A DNA stretch of 64,000 nucleotides from Balanoglossus misakiensis. Taxonomy: Eukaryota > Hemichordata. Both the position numbers and the translations under genes were made by a program. Of this stretch, positions 28,036 through 63,314 are shown piece by piece. The stretch covers positions 3,038,001 through 3,102,000 of the forward strand of contig CM082596.2 in NCBI GenBank assembly GCA_040954595.2, in the 5' to 3' direction. The notes beneath the pieces are model-generated. The model saw only the letters and a program-made list of their open reading frames with translations, was not told the DNA's origin and did no database searches. The number at the start of each line of letters is the position of its first letter. The stretch's first letter is position 1.

Positions 28036-28120
28036 TTTTGTTGTCTTTCTATTAATTAAAAGGTCATCATGAAGATGACACTGAATCATAGCAACATTGG
28101 TCAGATGTCAAGGTAATAAT

Positions 28121-28136
28121 GGGGGGGGGGGGGGGG
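28121..28136. repeat. G16 homopolymer
   Basis: Sixteen consecutive G between GUK1 and the M3 peptidase gene; its length is likely polymorphic or prone to sequencing error. Confidence 0.9.
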
Positions 28137-28592
28137 AGACCTACTCATGTTCCAATTAGCGCCACCACTCGACAACACATAAAATCCTATCTGCTTTCGT
28201 TTTTTGCCATGAATGACCCCTGACCTCTCCATGTGTAGACAACACACTGCACCGGTAAGTTACATATGAGTTAACAATTCAAGATGTTCTCAACCAATCA
28301 GAAACTATAAATAAGTGGAACACCTGAGACCTTGACAATAAGTGGTCAAACTCAAACCTTCCACTTGCCTTCAACACAGCATTGATCACAGTGATGTTAT
28401 ATTTCCTGAAATCGATTACATCACATTGCTTTGCTACTAAATCAACTACTTATAAAGTAGGATTTTGAATGTTGGCCCATTATGTTTTATGATTATCTAA
28501 GGTTTGACTGCATATCTTTTAAGTTTTTATGTACATTTCAGGATGAAGTGAGCAAGCATAGATTCTGATTCCAACCTTGATAATATTGAACC

Positions 28593-31500
28593 ATGAGTAG
28601 CAGGCAGGGTGTGGGTCTTTGCAGACTTGGGTGTCGAGAACTTTTGCTCAGAAGGAGGGCATGTTCATGGAGAAGGTAATTACAATGTTATTGTTCACCT
28701 GCAATCATTGATTAGTTAGTTGTCGAACTTGATGTTGAAACGTTATCTGCTAGCAAGACTATTTTGTTTTATATTCACAGGATCAATGTCTATTTCATCA
28801 TTTTAATCATTCTTGTGGTAGTCCGGTTGGTTGCATCCAGCAGCTGCCCAGCCAACAATATCTTCTATTATTTACCAATTGATAGATACTGCTCCGTGTC
28901 TCAGCAAAACAATCCCCTCCTCCAACAAGAAGGACTTCCAAAGTTCACAGACATCAAAGTAGACCATGTCATCCCTGGAGTTCAAAGACTTGTGGCTGAA
29001 TTCGAAGAAAATCTTAAAGACGTCGAGATGGACTTAGCAGGTATAGGGGAATATTTTTTATGTATTCTAAGACTTTTGCCCACGGTGTTGTGAGAAAGGA
29101 GTGAATAAGTAAAATATATGCACATGTTGATTTGTCATGTGATCTCTGCTGTTCCACAGATCCATCCAAAACAATAACATGGTCCAACCTGTTTGATCCA
29201 TTGGAACGAGGGGGATCACCCCTCGTCTATGGCTGGGGTGTTGTCAGCCATCTTATGGGCGTCAAGAATAGCGAAGGCCTGAGAAACGCCTATCAACAGA
29301 TCCAGCCAGTAGTGATACAAGCCACAACAAAACTGTCACAGAGTGTGGACATTTACAAAGCAATTAAAGTAGGTTGTGATATGCACAAGAGTCTGACATT
29401 CTGATTGGCCTGAAATTGTCATGTGACAAAATTTGATTTAACCATTACAAAATAGATGTTTATGGAGTAAAAGATCAAAGCTGTTTGCTTACTCACATAT
29501 CTGGCTCACTTAATATGATATCTGTGTTTTGTTTTCATCTAGAAATTACAAGAAATTGACCCTTCACTAGATGATGCACAGCAAAGAATCATTGATTCCA
29601 GTTTGCTAGCAGCACAGCTTGGTGGTGTAGAACTGACAAGCGAACAAAAGCAACAATTCAATAATAACAGACTCAAACTTGCCAAATTAAGTACAGATTT
29701 CAGGTAAGATTGGGAAGAGTTTCCTCTGGGAAATGGTGTTCTGAAATCAATTTATCATGTTGTGTTTCACTAACAGTGATTTCATTCTTTCGTATATCCA
29801 GTAACAACGTTTTAGACTCCATCAAGTCATTCCACATACTTCTGTCGGATAAGAAAGACGTCGATGGCTTGCCACTGTCATTGTTGCAGTTGATGGCGTT
29901 CACTGCTGCAGAAGACAAAGCCATGTAAGGACAAACTCTCTGTTGTAGAGTGATTTGGACTCTTGTCAGAATGCCATGATGTGTGTACCTGTTGGTCCCT
30001 TCACTTCTGAGAACATTACCACACACAAACATTTATTGTTTGTTTTGCAGTGTAAATCCAGAAGCTGGACCATGGAAAGTCACTCTAGATATACCATGCT
30101 ATGAACCCTTCATGAAACACAGTACACAAAGAGAACTCAGAGAAAAATTGTACAGAGCTTTCATCACCAGGGCATCACAAGGAAACCACAGTAACAGTGA
30201 AATCATCGAAAATATCAGAAATCTAAGGTAGGTTCTGTCTCAGAACAGAGAATTCCCTGCTAATCTATATCAGTGGCATTATTTCAAGGGACTTGAATAT
30301 CAAACCATTGCTAACTTGGTTCTTATTTCTTTATACAGACAAGAAAATGCGGAGATTCTTGGTTTTGAGAACTACGCAGCCAAGTCTTTGAAATCTAAAA
30401 TGGCCAAAGACGTAGAGGAAGTGATGACACTGATTCGAAGCCTCAAAGAGAAAAGTAAAGTAGCTGCTGAAAGGTAAATAGTCTTTGAATCCCCAAATAT
30501 TGTACAAAGTTTACACATTTTATACATGTCCCCTATTAGATGCCTGTATGAACATGGCTACTTTCACAATATTTCTTTCTGTTGTATTAGAGAAGTGGAA
30601 GAACTGAAATCATTTGCAAGTAGCCGTGGTTTCCAGGACGACCTCAGGCAGTGGGATCTGCCATATTGGGCGGAGAGGAGACGGGAGCATCTTTTCAAGT
30701 AAGTCAAGCATTTCTCAGTCAAGTGCAGAAAATTAGACTCGGCATTGTGGTAGAAATTAATGATGTACTTTTTGATTTCTGTTGCAGTTTCAGTGAGGAG
30801 GAATTGAGGCCATACTTTCCACTGAACAAAGTATTACAAGGGTTGTTTGATTTGACAACTTTCCTCTTTGGTGTCAAAATACAGGTAAGAAAATCTTAAT
30901 TTGGTCAAATACCTTCTTGTTCCAACAATACCCCTGCAAGATTTTCTCATCCAAGATTTGTTTCTTTCACCAGCCAGCTGATGGTAAAGCTGAAATCTGG
31001 CATGAAGACGTCAGATTCTTTGATATATTGAATGAAACTGGTAAGAATTTTATCTGTAAATACTTCATTTATACTTTCTTGGCAGAGATAAGGTACCTGT
31101 ATTCAAATCATTTTGTAGAGTGTTTGAGAAACTTCATCTCAAGGAAATCAAATTTGTATCACAGAAACTGCCAGTCAAAATCAGATTTCTGTTGTGGTTA
31201 TAATGTCATATTTGTTAATGTTTAAGGTGAGCACATAGCATCATTTTACCTGGATCCCTACAGCAGACCTGCTGAGAAGCGAGGTGGAGCGTGGATGGGT
31301 GATGCATTAGGTGAGATAATCACGAAAATTAAAGAGTACATCACTCTGGTATCTGTTTATGAATGCATATATTTCCACTCGGATATGATCCTGATTCTGG
31401 TCAAAATCGTCCTCTTTTTCATACAGTTATGTGTTTTCATATGATGGATTTTGTGCCAGAACGTGTTTAAATTTAATGGCATGGTTCAATATTTCAGGAA

Positions 31501-33223
31501 AGAGTGAGTTGCTCGGCAGGAAACCTGTCGCTTACTTGATTTGTAATCAAAGCCCACCTGTGAAAGACAGGCCATCTTTGATGACTTTCAGAGAAGTGGA
31601 AACTCTGTTTCATGAGGTTTGTATGCAAAACATTCTTACTCAAATGTGTGTTATATTTTCCATGATTGTTGAAGTAGTTGCAGTTAACTTTATATTTTGG
31701 CGTTAGTACAACACGAACCCAGTCAGCACTGGTAGCGCATCCATAGATGACAATCTCCTTGTATAAAAACACAATCAATCTTCCCCTCTCTCTTAGTTTG
31801 GCCATGGTCTGCAACACATGCTGACAACAGTGCCATACGCCGATGCAGCCGGCATCAACAACATAGAGTGGGATGCCGTGGAACTGCCGTCTCAGTTCAT
31901 GGAAAACTGGGTTTACGATGAAGCAACCATGGCAACCATCAGTGGTCACTACCAGACTGGAGAGACATTGCCAAAGCGTCTTTTTGAGCAGCTAGTCAAA
32001 GGTACTGATGACAGTTTCAAATATTCATACGAATACTAACCAATGCATTAAACCTGATCCTAAAATTTAGAATGAACTGTGACCATCCTCGGTTTCATCT
32101 GAATAAGATTTTTATCTTTTTACAGCACGGAAATACAATGCCGGACTTCAGATGCTGAGACAGTTGTACTTTGGAGCCTTAGACATGGAACTACATACCA
32201 AGTGAGTTCAATGTTTTACCCCTACTTGTCATACTGAGTAGGAACTCCCTGCTTTGGTCTTATCCAGGTTTGTGAAGTCATCAATTGGAATTAATGCAGC
32301 AGTAGTAACCTTATCTCCCTCTCTTTCTTAGCAATGATGCTTGGCTTGACATCATGAAGAGGATATCAGACGAGTACACAATCATTAAACCGTTGCCGGT
32401 AAGGGATAGAACTAATCTGCCATGTCAACTTACCGAACGTTGTCTGTTGTAGTGTGCAAAGCCCCGTCTGTGTAACTGTCTTCACTTCTTGAGCTGAAAG
32501 TTAAAAGGACGCAGGGTCAAGAGAGGGACCGGGTATTTGCAAGGACATTCAATGACTTGTGCGATAAACAGATAATGAGAAGACCCTATGAAAATAGCCC
32601 ATGACCTTCATCTTTTTACACGCAACATCACAACTTTTAGAGATACTGAATATACTTCATGAATTTCCAGGAGGATCGGTTTCCGTGTTCCTTTCAACAC
32701 ATCTTTGCGGGTGGTTATTCAGCAGGGTATTACTCTTACAAGTGGGCAGAGGTGAGTTGAGAAAGATTTTCCTTTGCATCAGACATAACAGAAGTCATTC
32801 CTAATCATCTCAATACTACAAGTAGCAAGAGTTAACCGTTTTATTTCTCTGTCAGGTCATGTCAGCTGATGCATTTGAAGCATTCCAAGAGGTCGGACTC
32901 GACAATAGAGAAGAAATTGCCAAAGTTGGGAAAAGGTTTGTATCAGGCTTACACTCTATTTCATTCTAAACAAGTTCTGTTTAGACAATTCTAGTTGATG
33001 TAATAACTGTTAAATGACTTTTCTCCACCAGTGTCGGTTTTCTGTACCGGAAGTGCAAGAAGTGCAAGATTTCTTATTAAAATGTTACTTGATCATTTTT
33101 TGCAGGTTCAGAGATACAGTGCTCTCATTGGGTGGTGGTCTTCATCCGAGAACAGTCTTTCAAAAGTTCAGAGGTCGTGACCCTTCACCTGAACCACTTC
33201 TCAGATTATATGGGCTAAGTTGA
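28593..33223 (+). CDS. M3-family metallopeptidase, oligopeptidase A-like, probably mitochondrial, 714 aa
   Basis: Zinc endopeptidase that cleaves short peptides, related to bacterial PrlC/OpdA and plant organellar oligopeptidase. Eighteen exons: 28593-28675, 28886-29040 (or 28781-29040), 29160-29368, 29543-29703, 29802-29924, 30051-30227, 30339-30473, 30591-30698, 30788-30884, 30974-31040, 31227-31310, 31498-31616, 31797-32001, 32126-32201, 32332-32398, 32671-32751, 32856-32935, 33106-33223. Residues 1-30 are Arg-rich with no acidic residue beyond Glu16, like a mitochondrial presequence. NNPLL with LPKF is the family N-terminus. The zinc motif HEFGH is at 505-509, with E535 in ELPSQ as third ligand. 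[18 protein letters not shown] is the substrate-binding tyrosine region. The end LLRLYGL is typical. The intron before residue 507 divides the HEFGH motif. The longer exon 2 adds 35 in-frame residues with a hydrophobic stretch (see findings). Confidence 0.93.
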
Positions 33224-33367
33224 AACATTATGTAGCATGGATGTTTATCATGTGGGGCTTCAATACAATGTATTTTTCTTTAACGTTGTCAAAAGTTCCC
33301 TATTTTTTATATCTGGTGATATGATCATATGTGTAATTTTAGTTATTGATCTCACATAATTATGTAC

Positions 33368-33373
33368 AATAAA
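33368..33373 (+). promoter_or_regulatory. Poly(A) signal AATAAA of the M3 peptidase gene
   Basis: First AATAAA after the stop, 145 bases downstream, giving a short 3' UTR. It lies only about 50 bases from the opposing NBEAL signal. Confidence 0.7.
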
Positions 33374-33423
33374 ATATCAGAAAATATGACAGATTTCACA
33401 TGGTCATGTTTTTGTTTGACTAT

Positions 33424-33429
33424 TTTATT
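33424..33429 (-). promoter_or_regulatory. Candidate poly(A) signal of the NBEAL gene
   Basis: TTTATT on the plus strand reads AATAAA on the minus strand, about 1.3 kb past the NBEAL stop codon. Nearer variants such as TATAAA exist, so the 3' UTR may be shorter. Confidence 0.45.
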
Positions 33430-34740
33430 TCCATACAACCTGTTTGTTCTTTTCTATAAAAAGGACCTCAGCTTTAAAGAAACCAACATATATGTCTAAC
33501 AACCTTAGATTTCATCTTCCAATAGCATACAATGACTCACTGGTACCCAGTAGTCATAGAAACAAGCAAACAAATGAGCTACAATACACATAATTCTCGA
33601 TTATTGCACCTTGTACAAAATTTCACCCATCCCTGTACAATAAGCTACAAAATATTCACCGTAAATATTGATCAAGTTCCAATTATTCCCAATGATGCCC
33701 ACTCTTTTCCATTCAATGAGATGACAGTTACCACCATTTCCTAGTAGTTTAGACTTACATCAGAAACGTATTTCAGTATTTGTGCCATTGTAATAGTATC
33801 TTTTACCGTTGCTTTGAACACCTAGCAACATATTCGTGCTAAGCAGAGTTACAGGCCAGCCTTTCAATTGAAAATACAACAAGCAATATTAGTATTTTGC
33901 TTTTTCTTCAAAAATTTCACTCTTTAAAGTAGAAAGCCGTAGCATTAAGTAAAGCAACACTTCATCATTTTTTGATACCTTGCTATTCAAAAAAGACGTA
34001 TTTACACCTGCTTTTGGGGTTCAGAATCAATTAATGTAGTTCAGCATTGAAATTGCATTACGGGAAGTCCTAGATTAATCTAGAAAAAAATTTGATTTTT
34101 ATAGAAAACAGAAAAAACAACAATAGTTTGTAATATGAGGTACAATAAACATATAGACAGAAGTTGTCTATATTTAGTAAATATACATGACATTCTACAT
34201 GACATTGTGCCTTCGAATATCATATTCAAAATCAAAAGATAAAAAAAAATTCACCAAAAAATACTAGTTATAGCATCACCAATTACATAACATATAACAT
34301 AATTCATTAAAATTAACAATAAATGAGTTGATTTCTTCTTTCATAATCACATGTATTCATTATAAATACAACTGTTGTATAAATTTCCATGTTTCAGTGA
34401 TAATGAAATTCTCATCATTTCCTTATATGGGATTAATTCTCTAATATTTATATCAGATCATGAATATTAAAATCCCCTTCTGCAGATGTGATAATTGCTT
34501 TGCATATGAAAACATGAATATTTATACACTGGAGTTTCACTGGAGTTGATTCAGTATCAATTAATAAATTAAATAAGTGGTATTCACAAAATTAGGTGGA
34601 ATATTAAATGCATTGATATTCGTATAAATCCATAACTCAGGTTTTCAGTTATATACAATGTCTGTCAGATGGTACTACCCAGACATGTGGGTATCGACAA
34701 GATTTCAGTCGATTCAACTGACAGAGAGAGTTTGGGCATC
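33430..34740 (-). other. Presumed 3' UTR of the NBEAL gene
   Basis: Strongly AT-rich sequence with no coding content in either strand, between the NBEAL stop and its candidate poly(A) signal. Confidence 0.4.
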
Positions 34741-56776
<22,036 letters not shown>

Positions 56777-57321
56777 TATTGTGACCGAATGCGAAACAAG
56801 GAAGGTTGGAAAGCGCACGGGAGGTCAACAAGTTGATCTCTCCATCCCAATATTAACTGTGTGCGCTGCCATGTTGGATTTTTCCCATGATGCCCCATTA
56901 AGGGAAGTCTCGTGAGTTTTTGCTGCGAGACCTGGAAGAGGAAGAGAGCTGAAAGTTGAAATAAGCATAGAGGTCGCGTATATGTTCATTGCAATCGCCT
57001 CGTAAGGGAAGGGTATGAGTCATTCGGTGTGTATTTCATGATCGCGGGTCATATCAGGAGAGAGGAACCACGCACACAACATAAGGATCTGGACGTGTGA
57101 AAATGGGGTAAACAAAACGATTATTACGTCGCTGTTGAGTGTTGACACCTTTCATTGCACAATTAGCATTTGTTGTTCAGGCTGTCCCACGGAACTCCTT
57201 TGAAACTTTGATCGTCGGTGACACACTAGATTTGACACGAGATATATTTCGCGTCTTGCACGATCGCAGCCAATATCCAGATTGATGAATTCGACGACAC
57301 CTTTGTACAGGTGAGAAGGGG
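56777..57321. promoter_or_regulatory. Divergent promoter region between NBEAL and SOCS6/7
   Basis: The start codons of the two opposite-strand genes are 545 bp apart. The interval is richer in GC and CpG than nearby introns and has no obvious TATA box. It must contain both 5' UTRs unless noncoding exons lie further off, so a shared bidirectional promoter is likely. A donor-like CAG-GTGAGA at 57308 sits 14 bases before the SOCS start codon. Confidence 0.6.
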
Positions 57322-60300
57322 ATGCCGTCTGTTTCGAACATGGCCAACTTCTCAAAGGGAGAGCCCGAACGATCGGGCTTCTTTGGGAAAATGAAGCGAA
57401 AGTTTACGAAATCTAAGCAGCGCCCGAATCGCGACAGCACTGACGGCCACTGCATCATCGCACAGAAGAGCGAATGTCGTGATGTGGACAGTGAAAGCGG
57501 GGCTGTGGTAAATGGCCGTACTTTGCACCAGAACGGCGGCGCCGAATTTGCCGGCTTCTCGAGCCCAAATGGCAGCGCCTGTAGCTCTTCGCCCGATGAT
57601 GTGGCAAGCGATTACGTAGATATACCCGAGCTGCTCCATTCTCGGTACCAGCAGCAAGGTGCTCGGCCGAAATCTACAGGGGCCGCCGACAACGTCGCCG
57701 CACCGCTGCCAAACTCTGTGAACGACATGTCACCATCATCATCATCATCTTCATCAGTATCGGCTGCTGCTGTAAATCACAAATCACCTTGGAACGATGC
57801 CCCGGATGGTGACTGTTTAGATGCGATAAACGAGGTACATATGAACCAGTCCCTGACAATGGAAGAGATAGAAATGATAGATGCAGACGGTGGTGAGGAT
57901 GAGCCAGAAACGACTGACAGCAAAGAATCACTTGAACCTCTTATAGTTCAGATGTCGGCGGATCTGCCGAACGACAGAAGAGTATTTGTGAGCAAAAGTG
58001 GGAAGTCTGCCGGCGAGGAAACGCGGGAATCCATCCCGGAGAATGGGCAGATTGTAGACGTTTGCACGGATGAAGGATTAAGCAAAATCATGCAAGGGAG
58101 TGTGGATGTCAATCAGAACAAGGACAGTCCGGATCAAGATCTTCCTTGTGTTGATGACACAGGGACGCACCAAGTTGAGGAACCTGTCTGTGAAAAAGCA
58201 ACAGATGAAAATATATCAGATCCTGCAGACAATACAAGCAGTGTAGTAGACAAGGAAAAGACTGGGTCTGGTGGAAAGTCAGTTCGGCCAAAATGCCCAA
58301 CTAGACCACTCTCCTTGAATCTGAACCTTGAGTTCCCACCTCCCATACCACCCAGGAGCCCCCTCACTAAGACATTCTCACTGGCAGAGCCCGACACACG
58401 GTCACCTTCAGACACATCTGTCCTGGAGGATGGCTCGTCTAGTCACGTGTTCATTCCATCAGGGGGAATCTTCGCGAAAGGCAAATCCAAGTCTCTTCCA
58501 CGGTCGCCCGTATCGCTGTCACCTAGCAGTCCCGTTGACAAGTCAAAGAAAAGCAAATCCAATCGGTTCTCCTGGTTTATGAAAGGAAAGGGGAGCAGGG
58601 ACAGGCACTCGGTGCATGTGACAATGATGGCCAATCGCACCTTGCCCGATATTCCTGATGAGGAAGGGTCACCATCATCAAGACACCGATCATATCACCC
58701 AGCATATCCAAACAACTCCAGAGATCCATTGCCCAATAGCCAAGAATCACCAGGTATGTATGGGTATCAACCAACTATACACTCACACACATATGCAGAA
58801 CCGCATGATACTGTACTGTGCTGTATTATACTGTGCTGTATTGCACTATGGTGTGCTGTACTTAGTGACAGCCTACCATATGGATTACAGAATCTTGGCT
58901 GCAGTATAATACAGAACAGAATATATATACTGTTTAAACAGTGTGACAACATATTACTGCATATGTAATGTGTAATGTAGATTACACAGACTGTTGTCAC
59001 TGAAATGAAACTAGTGTTTGTCTGGTATCATTTGGCAATCATGCGACTCTGAGCCAAACAATTGGGGAACAGCCCCATCATGACCTCGCTTTGCATACAT
59101 GTACCTTGGCTAATCAACAACTGTCTCAGGGTTGTAACTTTTATCATCACTGGGGCATTATTGTACTGAAAATTGAAGGGGGACATTTTGCTCGGCAATC
59201 TATTAAATGTTGACTCATGAAGCTGTCATCTGAAATTACATGACCTTTTACAGTAATAGAGGTTATCTCCATAATATCCTGTCAATTGATGTCTGTGCAC
59301 GTGTATGTAAATCATCTGTATGTGACCCAGTCTTATGATTTATTGGTGATCGAGAAGGTCAGGCCAACTCTGTCAGAGTGTCGGTCTCAAAGTCAAAGGA
59401 CTGGGTCTTTTTATACTGGGAGGCTTTTTAAAGCACTGTTTTTATTGTTAAATGGCCAGCAGGACAAATGAGGTCGTGCCAGGTCAAGGTTGACTCTGTC
59501 TGTTTTTGTGAGAAAAGTCCTGTGCTCTGTTTGGAGTGGAAGCAGTTATGGACTATATGAGATATTTCCTGTCATTTCTCTGGTTTATTGCTGCGATAGC
59601 TTCGACTTCCCAGAACGTACATAAGACGTACATTACAGTTTCCTGGTTCAAGCCAAAGAAGACTCTAGTGAAATTGCCCATCTTATGGATCACTTAACGT
59701 GAAATCATTCATCGACACATTGACTTTGCCTGTATTTATAGGACCTTGTTAGTGTTACATGTAAGCTGAGCGTGATGTTGTGGTCACTTTGTTAACCCAT
59801 CAGCTAAAATTAGACCACACTTCATGGGACTGTGTAATCCGATTCACATGGCTGACTCTCAAAGGTCACCCGAGGTCACATGCCAGTTTACTCAGCCAAC
59901 ACCCTGCAGTTCTTTTATAACCAGTGAAAACATCCAGTGTTTGTCTTGCTATGTAAAACTAAAATTCTCCCCAAAGCAATTTGTGTCGTCAGTGACCTAC
60001 TAAAATCCCCACTTTCATGAAACAGTTAAATTAAACTCACCAACTTTAAAAATGATCTATTCTAAACCTGTCAGTTTCAAAATAGAAACATTACAGAAGT
60101 CTAAAATAGCAAACAGTCCACTTAGGCTGTTTACTTTCAGCATTCCTGTACTGTTAATAATTTGGCTGAAAATGTTCCCTTTGACAGTGTAGAAGTTTAT
60201 TAGATAAATGTAATGTTAATGTACCCGCTTGTCAATTTTAAGATAAATCTACACTTTGTTTATGGAAATAAATAAAAATTAGATTAAAGAGACAAAACTT

Positions 60301-62114
60301 CCGTATCACGGCCCCATATAAATGTAAAGGGTAACTCTCAATGCTTTTTAAAAACTTGCATGCCTTGTACGTTCTTGAGACAATTTTCAAAGCACATGGT
60401 GCACGCATGTATCATGTCGACATCTCACTGACAACTCTATTCACTATCTTTTTGCAGGTCCAAGATCTCCAAAGAGTCCTGATGATCGGAAGGGTGATGA
60501 TAATGATATGGATCTTGGCAAGTTCACATCAAGCTTGAGGAAGCTAGCAGAGGTAATGTCATTTTTATCTGTCAATTACCGGTGCTTGTTTGTGCGGACG
60601 CAGAGGTACAGAACAAAAAAAATTATCGCATCTTGGCAATCAACCCCGGTACAATAGTACAAAGTGCATTCTCTGTCACCAATGTATGGAAACCATCACT
60701 TCCTCTTCAGCATATTCATGTGTTGTACTCTGTATGTGACAGGATGTTGTTCAATTAATTATAGGGTGAACTCATGACATTGAGCTATAGCAGATCTTTC
60801 AAACAGATGTTGTCTTGTTTAGGATGTGCGTGTGTGAGTGTGTGTATTTACATGGTCTATTTTAAAAACAGAAAGTCATTTTTCACTAAGCTCCAGATAA
60901 TCATCTACAAACAAGTACTGAACAGGTCAGTAACCACTCGCTCCCAGATAGTGTTAAAAGTATCAGTCATTGACCGAGAAACAGAGATTCCAAGCTCAAC
61001 TTATGATTGGTTCTTCCTGTGTGGACATTCGAAACTGACAGTAGAGAATTTCTGTGATTTCATTTCAGTGTGGATGGTACTGGGGTCCCATGAATTGGGA
61101 TGATGCAGAAGCCAAGCTGGCCGATGCCCCGGATGGTGCTTTCCTCGTTCGCGACAGCTCCAACGATCGCTACATACTCAGTCTGAGCTTCAGATCACAA
61201 GGTACAACTCACCACACCAGAATAGAACACTCACAAGGTAAGATGTCAGATTGCCACCACCTACTGCTCTGTATCCCAGTCATTTTTCTCAAACTCTGGC
61301 GTTTTTGAGTGTTAACCTTTGCACCCTCACCCCCTTGGTGACCTTTCGGGGAGGAATCCTACTCATAATCACAGTTTCTGGTGTCGCCGATCGAAAACAT
61401 GTCCACACCTTTCCAGGTAACTTCAAGGTCACAATGAATTAACCAGGAAATGGGGTGAGGAGGTCAAACAAAGTCTGATGTTTGAGTTCATGAATTTCTG
61501 TTGTTGTTGCCAGAGATTGTTTTTTTGTTGGGAGGCTGACAAAAGTAGACATTTCCTGTCCTCCAGGGTGACAGCTAAGGACCTACTCCATGGCTTCTGT
61601 TTACACAGGAAATGTTGCATAATCATTGAGTAATGACTGCTTCTTGTGTAAACACTACTTTGTATGTGATTTATGGTACAGGGACAGTTAAGCAGTCTGA
61701 GTTAGGAACTCAAATTTATTCATTTTAATTCATATTTTTATTCTGACAGGAATGTTTGGATTCTGGTCACAGCCGCAGTCTCACGGCAGCTCCTCGATCG
61801 TGGAATTCATCGAGAAAGCCATGCAGCACTCCAAAAACGGGAAATTCCTGTACTTCCTCCGACCCCGCTATCCTGGTGCCCCTCCGATACCCGTACAGCT
61901 GACCCAACCCATCTCCCGATTCAAGAGAGTCCAAACTCTCCAGCACATGTGCCGCTTCCTGATCAGAAAGCTGGTGCGACTGGATCACATTCAGACTCTA
62001 CCACTTCCACGGAGGGTGAAAGAGTACCTGTTGGAGGGGCAGTACTACACGCCTGAGGATGTCAGACCCGTGGAGGACGGGGACAGTGGTGATGATGACG
62101 AACGTGAATTTTAA
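57322..62114 (+). CDS. SOCS6/7: SOCS6/7-type suppressor of cytokine signalling, 686 aa
   Basis: Adaptor that binds phosphotyrosine proteins and recruits an Elongin BC/Cullin-5 ubiquitin ligase. Four coding exons: 57322-58753, 60458-60552, 61069-61237, 61750-62114. The long N-terminus (1-509) is Ser-rich and disordered, with a basic start (FFGKMKRKFTKSKQR) and a proline motif (PPPIPPRSP) suited to SH3 binding. The SH2 domain spans about 511-612, with GWYWGPMNW and FLVRDSS (R537 is the phosphotyrosine arginine). The SOCS box spans about 628-665: BC box TLQHMCRFLI (628-637) and Cul5 box LPLP (649-652). It ends in an acidic tail. SH2 details resemble SOCS7 and the end of the box resembles SOCS6, as expected for a pre-duplication orthologue. 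Met1 (57322) or Met7 (57340) may start translation. Confidence 0.96.
58808..58861. repeat. Degenerate tactgtgctgtat tandem repeat
   Basis: Three to four diverged copies of a tactgtgctgtat unit just inside SOCS intron 1. It is responsible for the apparent extension of the first-exon open frame past the true donor at 58754. Confidence 0.75.
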
Positions 62115-63170
62115 TTAAAAAATGACGCGCATTTACATTGATGCTATCACTCATCTTGGTAGTAAATAATATTGAATTTTTAGAGACACAATTTCAAGAT
62201 TTGTCTGCCATATCAGAGATGTTGATATCTTTCAACGGACGTTTGGTTATTCCACAGAGTTCAAAACTCACTTCATGCAACTTTTTTTGACTCAGCCTTT
62301 ATCAAAAACACAACAACAGTTTTGATTAGGATTTAGTATTATCCTACATTTAAATGTTACGAGATAAGTCTAGAAGCTAGTGTTAGAATAAAAGAAAGTA
62401 TTTTCTCAGTCTGGCATGCAATGTCAGCAACAGAGTGCCTTGGTTGTGTTCATTTCAAACTGAAACTTATTACCTACTTAAAACTTGAACACTTCAGTTA
62501 ATGTCTATCAAGATATTTGCATAACAAGAATCTATAGGTATAATAATATATGCAGCTAAATATTGGTGTGTGAAAGACATTGGTATTTATGGTATAGTGT
62601 ACTTACATGTATAAAGAGGACATTGTTGTACGTTGTGTATATTTTGGTGTATTCTGAATGTGAATAATTTTTGTCCATCATCATTGTATACATTATCAGC
62701 CAGTAAGATGTCATGTCTGTGTGCAGGTCACACATGCATCCACACTGTGAGAAAAAGATCTTTGCTCCAGATCATTTTAGAATCAAGAAGTAACATTAAT
62801 TACTCATTTTGATATTGTTCTTCATAAAAAGTTGAATTCTTGATATTGATTATTTCATAAATGAGGAACTCTGTTTTGTTATTCCATAGATTGGAAATAA
62901 CTTCAGTGTAACTGTCTTCTCACATGATTCATATACAATATGTATGATTTCTTGATAACTTTATTATCGACATACCATTAACATTGACAAACTGGAGAAG
63001 GGTGCATTTATGAAAAAGAACAAATAACAATATTAACTCTCAGATTCATTCTTTTTTTGTAAGTATGAGGACATTTCTGGAAATCCATGTCTATTATAGA
63101 TACATCTGATTAAAAGGGTCTCACTGTTGCCACTTTTACCGCTCTGTAATAAATAATTATCAAACTAATG
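62115..63170 (+). other. 3' UTR of SOCS6/7 with poly(A) signals
   Basis: AATAAA occurs at 62387-62392 and 63148-63153; the second would give a 3' UTR of about 1.05 kb. The region is AT-rich and without coding content. Confidence 0.55.
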
Positions 63171-63314
63171 CTATGATATGTGTTCTTTATGTACTGCTCA
63201 CAACTGCAGACTGGCAAAATGTCCGTGGGATATTCTGATCTTGTAGAGCGCCTCCAACAGCCCAACTGTTTGTTCAAAGATCACATCTTCCAACTGATGG
63301 GACTGATAAAAGGT

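Noticed and set aside
57352-57657. Minus-strand open frame opposite the first SOCS exon
   Set aside because: Shadow of the long plus-strand coding exon.
58754-58968. Apparent extension of the first SOCS exon to a stop at 58968
   Set aside because: A GTATGTA donor at 58754 and an in-frame acceptor at 60458 join to the SH2 exons; the extension is a tactgtgctgt repeat.
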